A stretch of 64,000 bases of DNA from Rhodovastum atsumiense (GTDB lineage: Bacteria; Pseudomonadota; Alphaproteobacteria; Acetobacterales; Acetobacteraceae), in contig NZ_OW485601.1 of assembly GCF_937425535.1 (NCBI RefSeq), positions 2,258,501-2,322,500 on the forward strand, written 5' to 3'. The first letter of the stretch is position 1; every line of letters starts with the position of its first letter. This document shows, one piece after another, positions 54,962-63,211 of this stretch. Below the pieces are notes generated by a model. The model did no database searches, was not told the origin of the DNA, and saw only the letters and a list, made by a program, of their open reading frames with translations. The position numbers were made by a program, and so were the translations under genes.

Positions 54962-55780
54962 TCAATCCACCGTGTCGCGGGCGAAATGGCGGATATATTT
55001 GTCGGTCACCAGGTCGGTCTTGACCACGACAGCGACGTCGGTGGTGTTGAACTGGTGGTCGATCACCGCGCCATCGCCCACGAAGCCGCCCAGCCGCAGA
55101 TAGCCTTTCACCAGCGGCGGTAGCTGCGCGAGCGCCCGTCTTGCGTCAAGCGTGGCCGGATCCATCCGCCGCATGTCGATATAGCGGTGCGGCAGCGCCC
55201 GCGGGCGGATCTCCGCCGGGGCGAGATGGTGGGCATGAAGATAGGTCAGCTCGGTCGCCAGGGCGTCCGGGTCAGTGCCGGGCAGGCTGGCGCAGCCGAA
55301 CATCAGGTCGATGCGGTGCAGGAAGGCGTAGGCGGCGATGCCGCGCCACAGCATCTGCATTGCCGCGCGGCCCCGGTACTGCGGATGCACGCAGGATCGG
55401 CCGAGTTCCAGCACCTGGCCCGGGAAGGTCACCACCGGCGCGATGTCGTACTCGTCGGCCGAGTAGAAACGTCCGAGCTTGGCCGCCGCCTCGGCGCGGA
55501 TCAGCCGGTAGGTGGCGACCACGCCCTCGGGCCCCGGACCGACGCTGTGGTCCACCACCAGCAGATGGTCGGCAACCGCGTCGAAGGCGTCACTGTCGCG
55601 ATGGCTCGCCGTCGCGGCGGCATCGGGGATGGCGCCCATCTCGTCGTAGAAGACCTGGTAGCGCAACGCCTGCGCCGCCTCGATTTCGGCAGCGCTGACG
55701 GCAACGCGCACGCCCAGGTTGCCGCTCCGCAATTCCCCGAAGCCCACGACGGCCTCGGACATCTGCGGCCCGCCGCTCAT
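54962..55780 (-). CDS. olsB: OlsB-type N-acyltransferase (GNAT fold)
   Basis: A 272-residue acyltransferase like OlsB, which makes lyso-ornithine lipid from acyl-ACP. ALRYQVFYDEMGAIPD near residue 40 and LGRSCVHPQYRGRAAMQMLWRG near residue 130 are the hallmark segments (the R-Y-x-V-F-Y motif and the acyl-CoA/ACP binding loop). The C-terminal third holds a HRYIDMRRMDP region and ends GFVGDGAVIDHQFNTTDVAVV. The fur gene lies just upstream on the same strand and overlaps its start (ATGA), so they form an operon. An olsA-like partner could be the PlsC at 24718. Confidence 0.85.
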   Translation of the reverse strand: MSGGPQMSEAVVGFGELRSGNLGVRVAVSAAEIEAAQALRYQVFYDEMGAIPDAAATASHRDSDAFDAVADHLLVVDHSVGPGPEGVVATYRLIRAEAAAKLGRFYSADEYDIAPVVTFPGQVLELGRSCVHPQYRGRAAMQMLWRGIAAYAFLHRIDLMFGCASLPGTDPDALATELTYLHAHHLAPAEIRPRALPHRYIDMRRMDPATLDARRALAQLPPLVKGYLRLGGFVGDGAVIDHQFNTTDVAVVVKTDLVTDKYIRHFARDTVD

Positions 55781-56274
55781 CGTCGCTGGCCGTTGGCAGG
55801 GGTTCCGGACACGCCGGCTTCGCCGCCGGCAGCGCTGGCGCCGCGCGTGGCCGGGCGCGATGGCTGCCTGCGCCGGCCAAACAGCTCCAGGCGATGGGAT
55901 ACCAGGTCGAAGCCCAGCCGGGCCGCGATCGCCTGCAGCACCCGTTCGTGTTCGGCGTCGGAGAACTCGATCACGCGTCCGGTCTCGATGTCGATGAGGT
56001 GGTGATGATGGCCCTGCTCGGTGTCAGTGGCCTCGTAACGGGCCCGGCCGCCGCCGAAATCGCGCCGTTCGAGGATGCCTCGTTCCTCGAGCAGGCGGAC
56101 GGTGCGGTAGACCGTGGCGATGGAGATGCGTGGATCGAGGGCGGCGGCACGCCGGTAGAGTTCTTCCACGTCGGGATGATCCGCCGACTCCGACAGCACG
56201 CGGGCGATGACCCGCCGCTGGCCGGTCATCTTCAATCCCCTCTCGACGCACAGGCGTTCGATGCGGCTTTCCAT
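55777..56274 (-). CDS. fur: Fur family transcriptional regulator
   Basis: A 165-residue metal-responsive repressor. The winged-helix domain covers residues 1-75 (RLCVERGLKMTGQRRVIARVL, ISIATVYRTVRLLEERGILE), and the metal/dimer domain has HHHHLIDIETGRVIEFSD at residues 89-106. The CxxC zinc site of E. coli Fur is absent (DIET replaces it), as in many alphaproteobacterial Fur/Mur proteins. The C-terminal 25 residues are Gly/Ala/Arg-rich. It is upstream of and coupled with olsB-like. Whether iron or manganese is sensed cannot be decided here. Confidence 0.92.
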   Translation of the reverse strand: MESRIERLCVERGLKMTGQRRVIARVLSESADHPDVEELYRRAAALDPRISIATVYRTVRLLEERGILERRDFGGGRARYEATDTEQGHHHHLIDIETGRVIEFSDAEHERVLQAIAARLGFDLVSHRLELFGRRRQPSRPATRGASAAGGEAGVSGTPANGQRR

Positions 56275-56553
56275 CCGATCCCCAAGTGTGAGCCCCGGCT
56301 GCGGGCTCCAAGTCCGGGCGCGCCTCGGACCACCCGGCATCCGCTCTGCCACCCTGTCCATGCTCTGCCCCCGGTGGGGGGCAGACGCGGCGTGCGGCGG
56401 GCGTAGCCGATCAGGGGCAGACTGTCCAATCGGGCGCTGACCCGCGCCCGGAAGGATGACGGCCGTGGCCCGCCGCTCCGGGACGGTGGCATCGGGCCAT
56501 CAGCCTACATGGGGGAAAGTGCCGGAGCAAATGCCCAGGCGCAGGGGAGACAG

Positions 56554-56964
56554 TCAGCGACGGGCGCGCGGCTTGGTTCCCAGGCCGATCTTCTTGGCCA
56601 GCGAAGAGCGGTGCTTGGCGTAGTTCGGCGCGACCATCGGGTAATCGGGAGGCAGACTCCAACGTTCCCGATACTGCTCCGGGGTCATATCGTAGGCAGT
56701 CTTCAGATGCCGCTTGAGCATCTTCAGCTTCTTGCCGTCTTCGAGGCAAACGATGTGATCCGGGAACACTGATTTCTTGATCGGCACGGCCGGCTGCGGC
56801 TTGTCCGGCTGAACAGGGTCCTTTCCGACGCCCGCAAGAGTCTTGTAGACGTCCTGAATCAGTGCCGGAAGTGCGTCCGGTGTGACAGAATTATTCGAAA
56901 CGTGGGCGGAGACGATCTGCGCCGTCAATCCCAGCACGTCGGAACTTTGAGAGTTGTCGGCCAT
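56554..56964 (-). CDS. mucR: MucR/Ros family transcriptional regulator
   Basis: A 136-residue DNA-binding protein with the zinc-finger-like region VCLEDGKKLKMLKRHLKTAY (residues 72-91): Cys73, Asp76 and His86 are present, but the second His position is Ala90, so the site is incomplete. MTPEQYRERWSLPPDYPMVA and APNYAKHRSSLAKKIGLG are typical. It resembles the Caulobacter subgroup. The start MADNSQSSD at 56964 has AAGGGAGAA upstream. A hairpin lies in the leader (56975-57003). Confidence 0.92.
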   Translation of the reverse strand: MADNSQSSDVLGLTAQIVSAHVSNNSVTPDALPALIQDVYKTLAGVGKDPVQPDKPQPAVPIKKSVFPDHIVCLEDGKKLKMLKRHLKTAYDMTPEQYRERWSLPPDYPMVAPNYAKHRSSLAKKIGLGTKPRARR

Positions 56965-56974
56965 CAGTTCTCCC

Positions 56975-57003
56975 TTCCATGGCTTTCGACTTTGGCCATG
57001 GAA
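56975..57003 (-). promoter_or_regulatory. Inverted repeat in the mucR leader
   Basis: TTCCATGGC (56975-56983) and GCCATGGAA (56995-57003) are perfect 9-base arms with an 11-base spacer. It covers the predicted transcription start and touches the ribosome binding site, so it could be an operator (autoregulation is known for MucR) or an RNA hairpin. Confidence 0.55.
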
Positions 57004-57007
57004 GTGC

Positions 57008-57036
57008 ATATAGGTTAAGCGCCACCCGTTTCGCAA
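57008..57036 (-). promoter_or_regulatory. Sigma-70-type promoter of mucR
   Basis: Read on the minus strand, TTGCGA (57036-57031) and CTATAT (57013-57008) are separated by exactly 17 bases. Transcription would begin near 57001, at the far arm of the inverted repeat. Confidence 0.6.
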
Positions 57037-57068
57037 TAGATATTTTGACGGAAAAAGACAGTCGAACA

Positions 57069-57323
57069 ATGCCAAATACCAACCCATCCAGTTCGATGCC
57101 GGATCAGACGCTCGACATCACCGCCGAGGTCTGTCCGATGACTTTCGTTCGCACCCGTCTGGCACTGGATCGCCTGCGTCCCGGGCAACTCCTGCTGGTG
57201 CTGCTGCGGGGCGAGGAACCCGTCCGCAACGTGCCGCAGACCGCGACCGCGCAGGGGCATCAGGTGGTGGAGCAGACCACCGGCGAGGACGGCGTCACCC
57301 GGTTGTTGTTGCGCCGGGGATAA
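57069..57323 (+). CDS. Sulfurtransferase TusA family protein
   Basis: An 84-residue TusA/SirA-fold protein. The conserved Cys-Pro is in LDITAEVCPMTFVRTRLAL (Cys22), followed by LRPGQLLLVLLRGEEPVRNVPQ. The family transfers sulfur for tRNA thiolation or other thio-cofactors; the exact partner is not shown here. It is divergent from mucR and its end overlaps the convergent rimI by 29 bases. Starts at 57069 or 57096 (MPDQ) are possible. Confidence 0.85.
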   Translation: MPNTNPSSSMPDQTLDITAEVCPMTFVRTRLALDRLRPGQLLLVLLRGEEPVRNVPQTATAQGHQVVEQTTGEDGVTRLLLRRG

Positions 57324-57747
57324 GCTGCTTGCGCAGCAGCAGTGCATCGATCCCGCCCGGGTAGTAGCGCGGACGGCGGCCGGCCTGCAGGTAGCCGGCA
57401 GCCGCATACAAGGCCCGGGCAGCGATGTTCCGCTCCGAAACTTCCAGGAACATCACGCCGGCGCCGGCGCTGCCGGCCTGGTCCTCGGCCGCCTGCAACA
57501 GCCGCCGCGCCCGTCCCTGCCGGCGCGAGGACGGCAGCATCGCCAGCGTCAGGATCTCGGCTTCGTCGGCGGCGACACGCGCCAGTACCATCCCCCCGCC
57601 CGGGTCGATCAGCCCGAACGTGCCGGGCAGCACGAGCTGGTCGGCGATCGCCGTGGCGCTCCAGCATTCGCCGGGCGGAAAGCAGCCGGCATGTATTGCT
57701 GCCATCGCGGGGGCATGGAACGTCGCAGCAACGACAGGAGATGACAT
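57295..57747 (-). CDS. rimI: Ribosomal protein S18-alanine N-acetyltransferase RimI
   Basis: A 150-residue GNAT enzyme. The acetyl-CoA motif is LTLAMLPSSRRQGRARRLLQ near residues 67-86 (R-R-Q-G-R-A), followed by VMFLEVSERNIAARALYAAAGY, the standard RimI motif. In this class rimI follows tsaB, as here (18 bases after it), giving a tsaB-rimI operon. It acetylates the N-terminus of S18 or other proteins. Its 3' end overlaps the TusA-like gene by 29 bases in the opposite direction. Confidence 0.92.
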   Translation of the reverse strand: MSSPVVAATFHAPAMAAIHAGCFPPGECWSATAIADQLVLPGTFGLIDPGGGMVLARVAADEAEILTLAMLPSSRRQGRARRLLQAAEDQAGSAGAGVMFLEVSERNIAARALYAAAGYLQAGRRPRYYPGGIDALLLRKQLIPGATTTG

Positions 57748-57765
57748 GAAAGAAATGACTGCGGT

Positions 57766-58443
57766 CTATTCCGCCGCGGGCGGTGGCCGCAGACCCCCTT
57801 CCGGCAGTTTTGCCTCGGGCGGGTCGACATAGAGCGGCCAGGCCGCGAGCGGGGGCAGGTCCCCGGCCAGGCGCCGCCCTCCCACCGCGGCCACTTCGCG
57901 CGCTCGCGGCAGGCGCACCGCGGTCGCGCGCGCGTCCACCCCGGCGGCGGCCAGCCGCGCCGCGACCGCCTCGGCCGCGTCCCCGGCCAGGGCGAGCGCC
58001 CCGGCGGGATGGGGCAGCGTCTCCGGCGAGAACGCCCGTGCGCCTTCCGCATCGGTCAGGCGATCGAGGAAGACGCGTCCGCGGCGGCTGTCGATGGCCA
58101 CCCAGAGCGACCGGCCGTCGCGCTCGGCGGCGGTCACCGCCGCCGCCAGCGCCTCGGCGGTGGTGACGCCGATCACCGGGCGGTCGATCGCCAGCGCCAG
58201 GCCATGCGCCAGCGCCAGCGCCGCGCGCAGGCCGGTGAAGCTGCCCGGTCCGACGGTGACGGCGACGGCGTCGAGGGCGGTCGCGGCAATGCGGCTTTCG
58301 GCCAGCACGGCCGCGGTCATGGCGGGCAGCCGGCCCGCATGGCCGCGCCCGCCATCCTCGCAGCGCTCGGCGCGCAGGACGCCATCCGCCAGCACGGCCA
58401 CCGAGCAACGGGCCAGTGCCGCGTCCAATCCGAGGATCAGCAT
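57766..58443 (-). CDS. tsaB: tRNA threonylcarbamoyladenosine biosynthesis protein TsaB
   Basis: A 225-residue ASKHA-fold protein that helps TsaD and TsaE make t6A37 on tRNA. It begins MLILGLDAALARCSVAVL and has VTVGPGSFTGLRAALALAHGLA near residue 70-90, the TsaB signature. A C-terminal Pro-rich tail ends the protein. It lies upstream of rimI on the same strand. The start at 58443 is preceded by frame-open sequence with no TsaB character. Confidence 0.94.
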   Translation of the reverse strand: MLILGLDAALARCSVAVLADGVLRAERCEDGGRGHAGRLPAMTAAVLAESRIAATALDAVAVTVGPGSFTGLRAALALAHGLALAIDRPVIGVTTAEALAAAVTAAERDGRSLWVAIDSRRGRVFLDRLTDAEGARAFSPETLPHPAGALALAGDAAEAVAARLAAAGVDARATAVRLPRAREVAAVGGRRLAGDLPPLAAWPLYVDPPEAKLPEGGLRPPPAAE

Positions 58444-58486
58444 GGTCCCGATCCCCGGCACGGGGGCCGGGGCCGGGCAGGGGGGG

Positions 58487-59071
58487 TCAGAGCAGGACGC
58501 ATGCCTCGTCGAAGCTGAAACGGGGCGAGCGCGGGAACAGCGCCGAGGCGTCGCCGTGGCCCAGGTTGACCAGGAAATTGCTCTTCCAGCCGCGGTCCCA
58601 CAGGAAGGCGTCGTCGACCTTCGCCTTGTCGAACCCCGACATCGGCCCGGCATCGAGCCCGACCGCCCGCGCCGCCATGATCAGGTAGGCGCCCTGCAAC
58701 GTGCCGTTGCGGAAGGCGGTCTCCTCGGCCAGCTCGGGATTGCCGCTGAACCAGGATTTCGCGTCGGCATGCGGGAAGAGCTTGGGCAGGTGATCGTAGA
58801 AATGCGGGTCGTGCGCCACGATCACCGTCACCGGCGCGGTCATGGTCTTCTCGACATTGCCGGCCGAGAGGGCCGGGCGCAGCTTCTCGCGCGCTTCCGG
58901 CGTGCGCAGGAACAGGAACCGTGCCGGCGAGCTGTTGGCCGAGGTCGGACCCATCTTCAGCAGGTCGAAGACCTGGCGCAGTTCGTCATCGCTGACCGGT
59001 TGGTCGGCCCACTTGAAGTGGGTGCGCGCCTCGCGGAACAGCAGGTCGAGGGCATCGGCGTCGAGCGGCAT
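58487..59071 (-). CDS. Nitroreductase family protein, RutE-like malonic semialdehyde reductase
   Basis: A 194-residue flavin reductase. It closely follows E. coli RutE over its length: [90 protein letters not shown] and the [10 protein letters not shown] end. RutE reduces malonic semialdehyde from uracil breakdown to 3-hydroxypropionate; other members reduce quinones or 3-HP-type aldehydes. No other rut gene was identified here, so the substrate may differ. The NCS2 permease at 13406 could supply uracil, but that is speculation. Confidence 0.85.
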   Translation of the reverse strand: MPLDADALDLLFREARTHFKWADQPVSDDELRQVFDLLKMGPTSANSSPARFLFLRTPEAREKLRPALSAGNVEKTMTAPVTVIVAHDPHFYDHLPKLFPHADAKSWFSGNPELAEETAFRNGTLQGAYLIMAARAVGLDAGPMSGFDKAKVDDAFLWDRGWKSNFLVNLGHGDASALFPRSPRFSFDEACVLL

Positions 59072-59154
59072 GGAATCGTCCCTTCGTTCGATATCGAACA
59101 GTCAGGGCCAAGATGGGGCCCATGCCTCCCGACGCAAGACGCCCCGGTCCTGGT

Positions 59155-59712
59155 TCAGCGCGCGACCTGCTCGACGGCGCGCACCTCGGGAACGTAGTGG
59201 CGCAGCAGGTTCTCGATGCCGTGCTTGAGCGTGGCCGAAGACGACGGGCAACCGCTGCAGGCGCCCTGCATGTGCAGCTTCACCACGCCGTCGCGGTAGC
59301 CGCGGAAGACGATGTCGCCACCATCCCCGGCAACCGCCGGACGCACGCGGTTGTCCAGCAGTTCCTTGATCTGCGCCACCACCTCGGCATCGGCCGGGTC
59401 GACGTCCTCGTCGGCTTCCGCGCCCGCGCCCTCGACCACCGGGCGGCCGGCGACGAAGTGGTCCATGATCGTCCCGAGCACCTGCGGCTTCAGCGCCTGC
59501 CAGGATGCGTCGTCGGTCTTGGTGACGGTGACGAAGTCGCCGCCGAGGAAGACCCGCGTCACCCCCGGCAGGGCGAACAGCGCGGTTGCCAGCGGGCTGC
59601 GCCCGGCGGCCTCGACGGACGCAAAATCGGCGGTTGCGGCCCCCATGACGTCCCGACCGGGCAGGAACTTCAGGGTGGCGGGATTCGGCGTGCTTTCGGT
59701 CTCGATGAACAT
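59155..59712 (-). CDS. nfuA: NifU/NfuA family Fe-S cluster carrier
   Basis: A 185-residue iron-sulfur carrier. The N-terminal Nfu_N domain (residues 1-88, MFIETESTPNPATLKFLPG) is the alphaproteobacterial/mitochondrial Nfu1-type. The C-terminal NifU domain (about 107-178) has the cluster-binding CSGC in MQGACSGCPSSSATLKHGIE (Cys152, Cys155). It carries [4Fe-4S] clusters to target enzymes such as aconitase or lipoate synthase. It lies upstream of the reductase gene on the minus strand. Confidence 0.93.
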   Translation of the reverse strand: MFIETESTPNPATLKFLPGRDVMGAATADFASVEAAGRSPLATALFALPGVTRVFLGGDFVTVTKTDDASWQALKPQVLGTIMDHFVAGRPVVEGAGAEADEDVDPADAEVVAQIKELLDNRVRPAVAGDGGDIVFRGYRDGVVKLHMQGACSGCPSSSATLKHGIENLLRHYVPEVRAVEQVAR

Positions 59713-60104
59713 GACGGCGGACCCTGTTCTGACCCTGGTCTTGTGGAGGGCCGTGCTTGACTGGCAACCGGACCTGTAAGGTCCTGTTCACAGGATCGGG
59801 GAATGGACCCGCGAACGCAAGGGACTCCCTCGCTCGCACCGGCATGTGCTGCCATGCCATTTCGGCGATCCTCCATCGCTTCTTGCGCGAGGCGTGCGGC
59901 CGGGTGAGGGAGGGGCCGGGCGTGGAACACCCGTCCGGCAACGGCGAAGTGATTGATTTGGCAAATGTTCCTGCTTCAGGATAAGCTTCCGTCCAGGAAC
60001 CGGCGGACTTCGCCCCCGAATACTGACGAAGTCATGAAGCCCGTGGATTTGACAGGCCCCCCCGCGAGACCACAACCATTGTCGCATGCACGTCGGAGCC
60101 AACC
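59713..60104. other. Intergenic region, divergent promoters expected
   Basis: About 390 bases between the nfuA start and the amidohydrolase start. GACCTGTAAGGTC at about 59770 is a small palindrome and an AT-rich patch lies at 59945-59970. I see no gene or RNA. Confidence 0.35.
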
Positions 60105-60821
60105 TTGCCGCAAGCCCTGACCAGCCACATTACCGACACGCATGTTGCGCTCGGCGAGTCCGGCGACCCGGCGGCCCTGGCGCAGTACCGCGCCGGGATG
60201 GCCGCGGCGGGCATCGGGCGCTGCGTGGTGGTGCAGCCGGAGTGCTGCGGCACCGATAACGCGGCGACCCTGGCCGCGGTCGCGGCGGTCGGACCGGCGG
60301 CGCGCGGCGTGGTCATCCTGCCCGAGGACATCACCCCCCGCGAACTGGACCTGTTGGCGGCCCAGGGCATTTGCGGCGCGCGCTGCTGCCTCGGCGGCGC
60401 CATCACCTGGGAGCACCTGCTGCGCCTCGCGCCGCGGCTGAACGATCGCGGCTGGCATGTCGAGCTGGTGTTCGATGCCTCGGAGTGGCCGGCCTGCGAG
60501 GAACGCGTGCGCGCCATCCCCGGCTGGGTCGTGCTGTTCGCCGATTTCGGCGAGGAGCCGGATGCGGCCGCGGCGGCGGCGCTGCTGCGCACGCTGGAAG
60601 CCGGCAATGCCTGGGTGAAGCTGGGCGCGCATGTTCCGCAGGCGCTTGCCCGCCGGTTGGCCCGCCAGGTACCGGATCGCTGCCTGTGGGCCAGCAACTG
60701 GCCGGTCTGCCAGGCCCCTTTGCCGGATCTGCTCGCCGTGGTGGAAACCTGGACCGACGACCGGGCCACCCGCAGCCAGATCCTCGAGACCAATCCGGCG
60801 GCGCTGTACGGCTTTTCCTGA
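60105..60821 (+). CDS. Amidohydrolase-like protein (degenerate metal site)
   Basis: A 238-residue TIM-barrel protein resembling the amidohydrolase_2 / 2-pyrone-4,6-dicarboxylate hydrolase family but shorter than the usual 270-300. The N-terminal metal motif, normally D-x-H-x-H, reads DTHVAL with only one His. The C-terminal motif, normally T-D-W-P, reads WASNWPVCQ, with Asn for Asp. Binding of the usual metal is therefore doubtful. The start is TTG at 60105 with GGAG upstream; an ATG nearby is out of frame. It is convergent with paaI. Confidence 0.65.
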   Translation: MPQALTSHITDTHVALGESGDPAALAQYRAGMAAAGIGRCVVVQPECCGTDNAATLAAVAAVGPAARGVVILPEDITPRELDLLAAQGICGARCCLGGAITWEHLLRLAPRLNDRGWHVELVFDASEWPACEERVRAIPGWVVLFADFGEEPDAAAAAALLRTLEAGNAWVKLGAHVPQALARRLARQVPDRCLWASNWPVCQAPLPDLLAVVETWTDDRATRSQILETNPAALYGFS

Positions 60822-60849
60822 GCCGCCGTGGGAAGGGGGCCTGTCGGCG

Positions 60850-61287
60850 TCAGCCGGGGAAGAACTTTTCCCCCAGGCCCCGCGAATGGCCGCGGAACTC
60901 GGCGATGACCGTGCCATCGGCACTGCACACGACGATGTCGTAGATGCCCGACCGCCCGGCCCGCGCGCGTTCCTCGGCCGTGGCGACCAGCATCTGGCCC
61001 AGCCGGCCCGGTCGCAGGAAGGTGATGCTGCAGTGCTGGGCGACGCTGCGCTCGTTGCGGGCATTGCAGGCATAGCCGAAGGCGGTATCGGCCAGGGCGA
61101 AGATGAAGCCGCCATGGCAGGTGCCGTGGCCGTTCACCATGTCGTCGCGCACCCGCATCGACAGGCGCGCATGCCCCGGCCCGACATCTTCCAGCGTGAT
61201 GCCGAGGCTGCGGCAGGCCCGGTCATCCGACCACATCGCCTCGGCGCAGGCGCGGGCCAGCGCCTGGGCGTCTTCCGGGGGGGTCAC
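60850..61287 (-). CDS. paaI: PaaI-type hot-dog thioesterase
   Basis: A 145-residue hot-dog fold thioesterase. The catalytic region is VNGHGTCHGGFIFALADTAFGYACN near residues 50-75 (Asn, Gly and the active Asp). GRSGIYDIVVCSADGTVIAEFRGHSR ends the fold. PaaI hydrolyses ring-hydroxylated phenylacetyl-CoA to rescue CoA during phenylacetate breakdown. The start is GTG at 61287, within the stop of the enoyl-CoA hydratase gene, so the two are coupled. No other paa gene is in the window. Confidence 0.88.
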   Translation of the reverse strand: MTPPEDAQALARACAEAMWSDDRACRSLGITLEDVGPGHARLSMRVRDDMVNGHGTCHGGFIFALADTAFGYACNARNERSVAQHCSITFLRPGRLGQMLVATAEERARAGRSGIYDIVVCSADGTVIAEFRGHSRGLGEKFFPG

Positions 61288-62063
61288 GCGGGCCGGCCGG
61301 TGAAGCGGGGCGGACGCTTCTCGCGGAAGGCCCGCACGCCTTCGACGAAGTCGGGCGTGGCACCGGCGCGGCGCTGGGCATCCCGCTCGACCTCGAGCTG
61401 GCGGTCGAGCGTGTTGCCTGCGGCGGCGGCGATGGCGTGGCGGGCGAGCCGGTAGGCCTGGGTGGGGCCGGCGGCCAGCCGGGCCGTCAGCGCCTCCGCC
61501 TGCTCCATCAGCATGGCATCGTCGACCGCGCGCCAGATCAGCCCCCATGCCTCGGCCTGTCCGGCCTGGATGGGATCAGCGAGCAGGGTCACGGCGCGGG
61601 CGCGGGCCTCGCCGATCAGCCGGGGCAGGTGATGGGTGCCGCCGCAATCAGGCACCAGGCCGATCCTGGCGAAAGCCTGGATGAAGCTCGCCGAGCGCGC
61701 CGCGAGCACGATGTCGCATCCCAGCGCGAGCGAGGCCCCCGCCCCCGCGGCGACGCCGTTCACCGCGCAAACCGTGGGCATGGGCAGCGCCTGCAGCGCG
61801 CGGGCGAGCGGATTCCAGGCCCGGTCGATGAGCTCGCCCAGGTCGGTGCCGGGGATGACCATGGACAGGTCCGCACCGGCGCAGAAGCCGCGTCCGGCGC
61901 CGGTGATCAGCAAGGCGCGGCAGGACGCATCGGCGCCGGCATCGGCGAGGGCGGCCAGCAGTGCCTCGATGGCCGGCTCGTCGAGCGCGTTCATCCGGTC
62001 CGGCCGGTTCAGGGTGAGACGACGCCAGCCATCGCGCGCCTCCACCCGGATCGCTTCCTCCAT
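61284..62063 (-). CDS. paaG: Enoyl-CoA hydratase/isomerase, PaaG-like
   Basis: A 259-residue crotonase-family enzyme. LTLNRPDRMNALDEPAIEALL near residue 16, GAGRGFCAGADLS near 57-69 (oxyanion hole) and ARIGLVPDCGGTHHLPRLIG near 132-151 are typical. The Asp of the last motif and the PaaI gene directly after it point to PaaG (ring-1,2-epoxyphenylacetyl-CoA isomerase), but a general enoyl-CoA hydratase is possible. The start at 62063 gives MEEAIRVEARDG; the longer frame upstream overlaps the EamA gene out of phase. Confidence 0.85.
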   Translation of the reverse strand: MEEAIRVEARDGWRRLTLNRPDRMNALDEPAIEALLAALADAGADASCRALLITGAGRGFCAGADLSMVIPGTDLGELIDRAWNPLARALQALPMPTVCAVNGVAAGAGASLALGCDIVLAARSASFIQAFARIGLVPDCGGTHHLPRLIGEARARAVTLLADPIQAGQAEAWGLIWRAVDDAMLMEQAEALTARLAAGPTQAYRLARHAIAAAAGNTLDRQLEVERDAQRRAGATPDFVEGVRAFREKRPPRFTGRPA

Positions 62064-62149
62064 TCCCGTTTTCCTCAGGGTTGTTTGTGCCGGAGCGTGC
62101 CATTCCACCCCGGCGCGTGACAAGGCGCCGAGAGGCAGGGGGCGTCGGG

Positions 62150-63040
62150 TCAGGCGCGGCGGCGCTGCGCCATCACCAGGCCCGCGGCGATCAGGCCGAT
62201 GCCCGCGGCGTGATAGAGGTGGACATGCTCGCCGAGGAACACGACCGCGAGCAGCGTGCCGAAGATCGGCATCAGGTGCACGTATTGCCCGGCGCGGGCC
62301 GGCCCGATCAGTTCGACGCCGCGATTGAACGCCAGGTACGCCAGGAAGGAGGGAAACACCGCCACATAGGCCATCGCGGCCACGGCGCCCGTGCTGAACA
62401 GGATGTGCCGCCCGGCCGCCAGCTCCGCCAGGTAGAACGGCAGCAGCACCAGCAGGCCGAGCACGAAGCTCGCGACCAGGAAGCTCAACGGATGCACCAC
62501 CGGCCGGCGCCGCAGCAGGGCGGTGTAGAGCGCATAGGCCACCACCGCCCCGAACACCCACAGGTCCCCGGTATTGAACGACAGCGCGGCCAGCGTCGCG
62601 AACGAGCCTTCTCCGGCAATCACCAGGACGCCCGCCATGGACACGAAGGTCCCGGTGATCTCCCGGGTCCGCGGGCGGTCGCCGAACAGCACGACTGCCC
62701 ACAGCAGGATGCAGAGCGGGATGGCGGATTGCAGCAGCACGCCGTTCAGGGCCGTGGTGGTGCGCAGTCCGGTGTAGACCATGGTGTTGAAGGCGGCGAT
62801 GCCGGTCGTCGCCAGCGCCAGGGTGATCACCCAATGCCGGCGCAGCACCGGCAGGTCACGGGCGAGGTGGGGCCAGGCGAAGGGCAGGGCGATCGCCAGG
62901 GCGCCGACCCAGCGCCAGAACGCCAGCGAGACAGGCGGCACGGCGTCGCGCACCGCCCGTCCGGTGATGAAGTTGCCGGACCAGAACAGGGGCGGGGTCA
63001 GCATCAGCAGCCACGCCGTTCGCCACAGCCGTTGCATCAC
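62150..63040 (-). CDS. EamA/DMT family transporter
   Basis: A 296-residue inner-membrane protein with about ten hydrophobic helices in two EamA repeats. Typical signatures are LFWSGNFITGRAVRDAVPPVSLAFWRW at the start and the second-repeat FNRGVELIGPARAGQYVHLMPIFG. The family exports amino acids, nucleobases or other metabolites; the substrate is not known. It lies upstream of paaG on the minus strand and is divergent from the UdgX gene. Confidence 0.9.
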   Translation of the reverse strand: MMQRLWRTAWLLMLTPPLFWSGNFITGRAVRDAVPPVSLAFWRWVGALAIALPFAWPHLARDLPVLRRHWVITLALATTGIAAFNTMVYTGLRTTTALNGVLLQSAIPLCILLWAVVLFGDRPRTREITGTFVSMAGVLVIAGEGSFATLAALSFNTGDLWVFGAVVAYALYTALLRRRPVVHPLSFLVASFVLGLLVLLPFYLAELAAGRHILFSTGAVAAMAYVAVFPSFLAYLAFNRGVELIGPARAGQYVHLMPIFGTLLAVVFLGEHVHLYHAAGIGLIAAGLVMAQRRRA

Positions 63041-63211
63041 GCCCTCCGCCCGGGTGTCCGGGCGTCGGCCCGAATCGTAACGGAATGCTGGCGCGGGTGG
63101 CCGCTGCTGTCATCACGGGGCGGGGCGGAGCTCCCTTGCAGCGGGAGGACAGCTTGGTCGCAGCCGATCTTTCCGCCGCTCCCGACGTTGCCGGTGTCGA
63201 TGGAGGCGCCC

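Noticed and set aside
59713-60104. tRNA or structured RNA upstream of the amidohydrolase
   Set aside because: Only a short palindrome (GACCTGTAAGGTC) is visible; no cloverleaf or terminator follows.
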